DNA of 64,000 nucleotides from Schizophyllum amplum (taxonomy: Eukaryota; Basidiomycota; Agaricomycetes; Agaricales; Schizophyllaceae), in contig VDMD01000014.1 of NCBI GenBank assembly GCA_007026445.1, positions 124,001-188,000 on the forward strand, read 5' to 3'. The stretch's first letter is position 1, and the number at the start of each line of letters is the position of its first letter. The notes under the pieces are model-generated. The model searched no databases. It worked only from the letters and a program-made list of their open reading frames with translations, and was not told the DNA's origin. Positions 57,755 through 64,000 of this stretch are shown here, piece by piece. A program made the position numbers and the translations under genes.

Positions 57755-58784
57755 TGTTGTGGTGTATATATATATAATGGATGTTCGCCGACTTGGAGCA
57801 GACTGTATGTGAAGACGAAGTCGAACATGATACCACGTGACATCGGACTTCGAAAGTTTTTTGTACGGGGCGCAGCGGGCAAGAGACGCGGACGCGCCGC
57901 TGAGGCTGGCGGATGGCTGAGTGGCTCGCGATTGCATCTGAGAAGCGAAGGAGGGTGTTTTTTTAACAGCTATCATGCCTAGATGTACAGAATACAGGAT
58001 ACTGTGGCCAACATCCCGAGCGAGAGCCGTATACAGCCAATGCGCAGAGGCGGGGCCTAGGCGACATCACGGCCGTGGGGAGATGTATGTAGACGCTTAT
58101 AATGAGGGCAGTAAGGGGATTTCAAGCGCGTACAGCCAGCGCAACGCCAAGAACAGCGGCGGTCGCCGGTGATGTTTGTTTACTGTTCTGGGTTCAGCCG
58201 TAGAATGTGTGCAGTACATGCAACGCACCCTTGCAGAGCCTTATACTACGCCAGCACATCTACAGAACGACGGGGAATTCTACGGCACAAATGACGGGGA
58301 GGCACCCGCACGGGCGTGAGGGCGCGGCGTATGGTGGCGGTGGCCGGAACAGCTAGCGCGGAACCAGCGAGTGGGCGGCGTCGTGTGAAGATCAAGTCCA
58401 ACAAGGAGATGCGGCAGCTCTAGAGAGGGGATTGAGGCGTCGTGAATAGGAGGAACAGCGCGGCGTGCTGCTGCGTGCTGGGCGCGGCGGCAAGCAGCGG
58501 GCGAGGGATGCACCGCCACTCGATCGATGCCCTAAAGGGTATCCAGTCCAGTTTCCCAGCCTGCATTATGTGGGAACCCGATTCAGGCAGCCCGAGGGAT
58601 CAAAATCAGGAAAAAGCGAAGGAATTTACCAAATCAGGGCATATCCAGCCATTACAAGCCCAATAATATCCCCCGGGCCAATATTGTAGGCTATGGGCAG
58701 CCAGAGGGAAACAACCAGACATTGGTTAGATTCATGGTACGAGCAAAGTGCTCCGCTGGTTAAGTCAAGAGCTTTTGGCCAAAT
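57755..58784. other. Intergenic, continuation of the empty site
   Basis: Sequence originally adjoining the 3' flank of C'. It has a (TA)n tract at 57766-57776. No supported gene. The outer end of module 2 should lie here if the module extended beyond the insertion point. Confidence 0.4.
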
Positions 58785-59109
58785 ATGACAGGCAGGGCTC
58801 CGTCTGGACGCAACAGAGATCCCTGCGGTATCGGACGCGCCGGAGGCCGAGCCAAAAATCCACCATCCGGTGCGCATGTACTTCGCAGACTCCGATCTCG
58901 AAGACCCAGTCGCCGTCGCAGCCTACCTCTTGCGCATCTTTCCAAATGGGTGCAGCGTCGCCCGCCACCCGCCGTCAGGTGGAACATTCTCACCCTATCG
59001 CGACACCTTCGACGATGACGAGCAGTACAACGTGAACACCGTTGGAAACTGGCCGGTGGGGCGATGGCCGGAGGTGTACAATGAGCTGCTCAGGCTTCAG
59101 CAGCTATGA
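58785..59109 (+). CDS. Short hypothetical ORF or gene remnant
   Basis: An open frame of about 105 codons ends at 59109 (...VNTVGNWPVGRWPEVYNELLRLQQL). The composition is protein-like rather than repetitive, with YFADSDLEDPVAVAAYLLRIFP. It has an ATG at 58876. No family was recognised. It could be the last exon of a degraded gene. Confidence 0.35.
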
Positions 59110-59243
59110 TGGAAGGGGTGGAGGCGGTATAATCCTAGTGTCGCATAATGCGCGTTCGCGTATTATGTACTTATTTACGGTAAGTCTAACTCCCTTTATA
59201 TTCGACTAATGAAACTGGCAGTCTATCGGCAGGCTATCACCAA

Positions 59244-59267
59244 TGGTGGTGGGCATCCGCGGTTCTC
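59244..59267 (+). repeat. Left inverted repeat flanking gene H
   Basis: The 24-bp sequence with core GGGCATCCGCGGTTCTC matches the reverse complement of 63043-63066 with one mismatch. It may be the TIR, or part of it, of the H element. No clear TSD was found. Confidence 0.65.
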
Positions 59268-59495
59268 CGGCCGGTCAGTGATGGGACCGGTTACTTGATA
59301 GTAACCGACCAAAAAGTGGTCTTTTCTGTTGCACCATATAACCATCATTCTCCGTGAATTTCTTTGACACCAAACAAGTACGATTAGGCAACATTGCGTG
59401 CACGCGAAATACGAGACCCATCGGAGATTACATGCGTGAGATACTATAACGTCGTCCATCAGCTGCCCATCAGCTACCCATCAGCAGCGCACACG

Positions 59496-62400
59496 TTAAG
59501 CCATCTCCTCGTCCTCCTCGTCGTTCCAGTCGTTGACCGTCAGTTCAATTGCTTCGGGACTACTGGAGATGTGGCCAGGCTGAGCAGGTACAGTGCCTTG
59601 CTCGCATAGCTCGATATGCTTCCGAAAGACGTCCCTTAGAGCAAGCTTCTTTGGCCCGACCTTCATCTTCGATCTGTACTTCGGCAGCTCTAGCAGCGTG
59701 CCCCACATGAATTTGAGCTTGTCGAACTGGAGGTCGAGCTTCTTGCCGGTCAGATCTGGGATCTCGTCCTCGTTGTTCACCAGCGTGACCGTTTCCAGCA
59801 TGGCCTCCTTGGCTTTCCTCTTCTCCTCTCTCGCCACCAGCCGTTGTCGCTTCATGGTGACCATCTGCATCTCGAACTCGGCCTGGTCCTTGCGTCGCTT
59901 CCGCTCTACGCCCGACGCGTCGTACTTCCGCGCTGCGCGCATGACGTAGAGGTCGTCCTCCGCCTCTGAGAGGAAGCATTCAGCGAACTGCCGCGTCTCG
60001 TTGCGCATGTACATCGCGAGCGCGTTGTGCATATGCATCGTTGACGTTGCGTTGTTCCTTGCCCACACACACCAGGCCCCAAGCGCACCCTCGTTCCGGT
60101 CGTTTGTCGCATTGAGAAAGACGTGGGACTTCTCGTCCGCGGACATGCCGTCGATCAGCCCGCCCGGTGCGTATTCGGATGAGAATCGGAGCCACGTAAC
60201 CTTCGCGCCCTCTATGAAGCTGACGAACATCTCGCGTAGATGGACCAGCTTCCCTTCCCTGTCCAGCTTGGCAATAGCGTCCACGACCTCCGGCCTCTCG
60301 AACTCCTCGCCGTTCAACGTGGCCTCGACAAAGCATCCCTCGGTAAAGTCGAGAATCAGCTCGGGTTGCTCGATGAGCCGCTGACAATGTTCGCGCAGGT
60401 CAACGTGGAGAGGGCCGAGGTCGACGGCGTTCAGCTCTTCGCTTTCGGGGGCACGAACCATCCTCATGTAGGGATGGGTAATGAGTTGCTGGTACAGGGC
60501 CATCACGGCGAGCTCGGTGAGTGTTGCTGCGTCGTGCAATGCGTTATAGACGTTGAGTTCGATGTTTGTCCAACTGTCAGTCGTCTTTTTCGTTTTGATA
60601 AAGCGGAGGAAGTCGATGTACTGAGGAAGATGTACCAGTAGCTCGCCCGCCGCTTCGCCGTGACTCCCGAACCGCGTGTTGTTCGTCTGCGGGAAACGGC
60701 GGATGAGGGTCTTGAGGTCGTCCGAGAGGTTGTAGCTGATGAAGTTCACGTGCGTATCTCCCTGCCCCTTCTTGTCGCTCTGATTATTGAAAATCGCGCC
60801 GGCCAGGGCTGTTGTTTTCGCACCGCCACGGGTACTAGCTTCGAAGGCGGCAAGCTCATCCTGCGTCAACGGGCGGGCAGCCGCCGCCGCGGGCGCGACC
60901 ACCTTGCGCACCGCCTCTGCGTTCGCTTTGTTCGCCAATGGGATGGGAGGTGTCAAGCCCAACGTATCCCATGCGGCCATCATCGCGACGTTGCCGCCCT
61001 TGAAGGAATTTTGGTCCTTGTGCATACAACAGCCGGTCCACACGAATAAGGTGAGCAACCGCTGGTCCTCCTTGGGCAGCTGCTCTAACCTCTCCTTACC
61101 CAAGCTCCGGATCGTCGCATCGACCGCCGCAAGATCTCGTACGGCCTGCTCCTCACTTGATAGTGCCGCCCAAGCCGCCGCACCACCAGCATCGTCTACC
61201 TTCTTCGTATTCCAGCTGTCGACGGAGGTCGCGAACTCGTCGAGTGGCATCTTGCTGCGCTGCTCCTCGCCCAACTGGTGGAGCAACGACTCGTGCTTCG
61301 CGTTCTTCAACGCGTCGGCCGTCGCTTTCTCGGCTGATGCATGGTCGCTGCACATGCCACGTAGGATAGAGCAGATGTGGGAGAGAAGCAGCGGGCTCAA
61401 CTGGGTGCGAGCACAGAGCGGTGATGCATTGTAGATGCTGATTATCTCCTCAAAGATGGCGAACCAGGACTCCTTCGACTGCCCAGCAGTGTGGTCGAGA
61501 GTCGATCGTATGCCGAAGAAGCGTGTCCGCCATGACACGCGAGTTGAGCCGTCTGGCAAGACTTCAAAAACTCGGTAAGTGGCGTGGTGGGCTTGGTAGT
61601 TTTGATTGCGGCGTGACGTGCTATCGCCACTGAGGGTGAGATCTGTAATTGACAAGGTCAGTCCACAGTCGGCTTTTTTAACACGAGAGCGCACCCTTTG
61701 CATGACGCATCTCATGGCCTTGCTGAATACGCGCTATGACTAGGCCTTCGAGGACCATCCGCTTCACAGACCGCCTGCTGATGATTTGCTTTAGGTGAAC
61801 ACCAAACATCGCCGCCACCTCTTTGACGAGTGGCCCGACTTTGCTCTGGCTGCAGCCAGCAGCAACGACGCTACGGACTAGCGCACGTATTGGTGCACTG
61901 AACGCGTGCCCCTTCTTCAGCTTGGCCTTTATCCGACGTGATGAAGGGCCGTTTACTGCTCGACGGCGGCGCTCGGTGGCGCGTGCTCGGCCAATGATCT
62001 TTTGCAGGTTGTGCACGGTGCGCCTCATGACCTGCAAGGTCTCGTCCTTCTTTGACCCTTTATCTGACATGCCCGAGTTGTCCACCTCGGCTTGTAGTAG
62101 CTTGGACTGGATGTCGCGCAGCAGGTGCTCGAAGTGAGTGATGTCCTTCGCCTTGTTGTCTATGGCAGCTCTGATACGTCGTTCAGCTCTTTGCTCGCTC
62201 ACTATCAGCAAGGCATCCATTTCCAGCTGCTGTTTCTTGTGGCTCGCTTCTGCGTCGCGCAATCTGTCCTCGCGTCGCTTTGCATTCTTGAATTCGGACC
62301 GGAATGTAGCGTCGGCCGTCTTCAGCTGCCTGTTCTCGCGTTCGAGCACCCGGTTTCGGTTGCTCAGTGATTGTATCTTGTGCTCTGCGTCGCTCAGGGG

Positions 62401-62508
62401 TGGGACATTCTCTTGGCCCGGCGCCTTTTCTGCCTTTGCTGCCTTAGCTGCACGCATCTTTGTAGTACGTTCTCTGTTCAATTTCGTCTTCCCCTTCGCT
62501 AATGCCAT
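59496..62508 (-). CDS. Gene H, transposase-like protein of a high-copy Agaricomycete family (986 aa)
   Basis: Two exons, 62508-61695 and 61642-59496, give 986 aa with no stops. The N-terminus is basic with a long coiled coil (62450-62000), then a helix-turn-helix-like segment (VGPLVKEVAAMFGVHLKQIISRRSVKRM). The second exon starts with DLTLSGDST and has CSDHASAEK and the conserved CCMHKDQNSFKGGN, THPYMRMVRAPE and DLGPLHVDL blocks. From memory of fungal genomes, proteins of this layout occur in many copies in Agaricomycetes. The Asp-containing motifs resemble an RNase H-fold DDE core, which is inference. Inverted repeats on both sides and the identical fragment at 1-182 support mobility. Confidence 0.75.
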
Positions 62509-63585
62509 GTTGATAGCTGCAGGGTTAGCTGGAATCGATAGGTCTGTGCAGATATAGCTCACCTAAAGCCCGCTACAGGCTGTTCTAGTGCAGGGAGGCG
62601 AGCGGATAGACGTCGTTAGGAATGTAGCGTCGTTGCTACGGCAAGCCGTTCGTTTGTGAGTCTCACGTGACATGATCACGCTAGCAGCGATTGCCTCATG
62701 TGGACATATGGGTGGTATCGCACTCGAGCTCCTTGGGCATTGATTACTCTGGATGGATGGGTACCATAACTTATTCCATGTCTGTTCTCGTCATTTGGAA
62801 GGCGTTCGAGGAGCCGATCACAAATATCTTTACTAGATCTCCGGATTCCTACATCCGAGCAGACCATTGACCAAATACTTAACTTTTAGCTCTTCAGAGA
62901 GGTCGATATAGTAGTCAAACCAAGTTTCCGCACCATCCGAAAGCTCAATTCAAGTCAGAGTGGAGGCCCAAGACCAAACCATCCATCAGCAAACTTTTGG
63001 AGGCCGGAAGGCTTTGCCAAACAAGGACAAGCTGTCCGGTTTGAGAACCGCGGGTGCCCACCACCATCACCAAGCTTAATTTGCGATATTCGAATTCAAT
63101 GAAAGTATTGTACACGTACCCGGCCCCCATTGACGGTGACTGTCTCCCGCCAGCCTGCGTACACACATAGAGCGCCATGACTGTAATCAAGGCGGGCGTC
63201 CCACTCGAACGGCTGCATAGCGAAGACGTATAGCGGCTCAACTGAAACTCATGACCATCTATCTACCTGACTTCAGCCTCAGGATAATCATGTACGAGGG
63301 CTTGACAGGACCGACGGTCATCGCCGCCCTCTTGGATGTGCCGGGTCTTCCGAGTCGGACTGTCCGGCATCGAACGGACCTCACAGAACGCTTGTGCCAG
63401 TCGGGTCCAAGTTGTGCGACATCTCGAGCATGTCGTCGGCATCGTGCTTGAATCCAGAACTCAACGTGTGCCACAGACCCTGGAGGCAGCGCGAGGCGAC
63501 GGGCGCGCATGCTAGATGAATGACTGACGTAGACTGGCGGCGTGTTTCTCGAACGTCCGCTCCGGTCGCACGCAGGCGCCGACAA
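62509..63585. other. Intergenic, H promoter side and right inverted repeat
   Basis: No supported gene. It contains the right H inverted repeat at 63043-63066. Minus-strand open frames here show no recognisable features. Confidence 0.4.
63043..63066 (-). repeat. Right inverted repeat flanking gene H
   Basis: The reverse complement matches 59244-59267 with one mismatch. The distance between them is 3.8 kb and encloses only gene H. Confidence 0.65.
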
Positions 63586-63594
63586 CATATAAAG
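63586..63594 (+). promoter_or_regulatory. TATA box, CATATAAAG
   Basis: CATATAAAG is 83 bp upstream of the ATG at 63677, suitable for the partial gene at the window end. Confidence 0.5.
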
Positions 63595-63676
63595 CGGTGT
63601 CTAGGCTACGCCAGCCGCGCTCAGTTGCCCTCTGCACGTTGCTCATCCTTGCCCGCATCCCATTCGATTCCGACCG

Positions 63677-64000
63677 ATGCGGCTGCAAACGAACGTGGCG
63701 AAGTCGCAGGTATTCCAGGTGAGTTGCCCAAAGGTTGACTACATATATAGATTCCAGCCTGATATTGTTTTCTTGCGCAGTTATCACGCCTACCGGAGTG
63801 CAAACTATGCGGTCGGTCTGCGTGTCCATCGTGTACCCGACCAATCGACATTCGCGGCCGATACGCGCCTACCATCCCACTTGATGCCTGGTGTAACGAT
63901 GGCGCTGTCCTCGGGCACAGGAGAGTCGACATCAATCAAATTGTCGCCAACCTTCAGGGCGATGTATGTCTTCTCAGGCGCTCTATATGCGATGAGGGGA
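63677..64000 (+). CDS. 5' part of a small gene, possibly CVNH-like
   Basis: Exon 1 63677-63718 (MRLQTNVAKSQVFQ) joins in phase over a 62-nt GT-AG intron to 63781-64000, which is open to the window end. The protein has CKLCG..ACPSC and then PLDAWCNDG...VDINQIVANLQGDV. The last segment resembles the pattern of CyanoVirin-N homology domains (a Cys, then IDLN..I.N..G.L). This would be a carbohydrate-binding lectin fold, but the match is weak. It is the only candidate host gene in the window and is incomplete. Confidence 0.35.
   Translation, partial: MRLQTNVAKSQVFQVSCPKVDYIYRFQPDIVFLRSYHAYRSANYAVGLRVHRVPDQSTFAADTRLPSHLMPGVTMALSSGTGESTSIKLSPTFRAMYVFSGALYAMRG

Overview
The window is nuclear DNA of a filamentous basidiomycete, most likely an Agaricomycete (white-rot or polypore type). 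The evidence is short 45-70 nt GT-AG introns, GC-rich codon use, KDZ (Kyakuja-Dileera-Zisupton) transposases with CxC cysteine clusters, a fungal TET/JBP gene and a Ty3/gypsy chromovirus. I recognise no ordinary housekeeping gene. This is a transposon island in which large DNA transposons carry many intron-bearing cargo genes.

Region 1 (about 1.7-14.7 kb) is a KDZ cargo module. It holds gene C (-), gene A (+), gene B (+), gene D (+) and a 3'-truncated KDZ transposase, KDZ1 (+). Region 2 (about 15.8-30.9 kb) is the same five-gene module in mirror orientation: KDZ2 (-), D' (-), B' (-), A' (-), C' (+). Proteins of the two modules have diverged clearly, but several exon lengths are identical (C exon 2, 413 nt; B exons 2 and 3, 294 and 133 nt; A exon 3, 127 nt; D exon 3, 108 nt). 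They are therefore two separate members of one element family, not a recent duplication. D' is broken by a 3.2-kb element with long terminal inverted repeats (TIRs, about 20147-23381). A and B encode RNase H1 N-terminal (viroplasmin-like) folds.

Region 3 (31043-57745) is a complete giant transposon of 26.7 kb. It has TIRs of about 85 bp and a 9-bp flanking direct repeat, GATACGTAC, at 31034 and 57746. It carries gene E (-), an apparently intact CxC1-type KDZ transposase KDZ3 (+), a TET/JBP 2-oxoglutarate dioxygenase (+), three related genes of an unrecognised family (F0, F1, F2; +) and gene G (+). A young chromovirus (44893-50810, TSD GATTT, LTRs differing at 2 of 244 positions) is inserted between F0 and F1. 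Tandem 17-bp repeats and a 28-bp perfect palindrome lie just inside the left end.

Region 4 (57.8-64 kb) holds a short ORF, a large intact transposase-like gene H (-, 986 aa) with inverted repeats on both sides, and the 5' part of a small gene that runs off the window. A 182-bp fragment identical to part of H lies at the left edge of the window.

Working model (inference): each KDZ element supplies a DDE transposase. The TET/JBP enzyme of region 3 would oxidise 5-methylcytosine and so could relieve silencing of the element. Genes A-D and E-G are conserved cargo, probably transposition accessory factors or counter-silencing factors.
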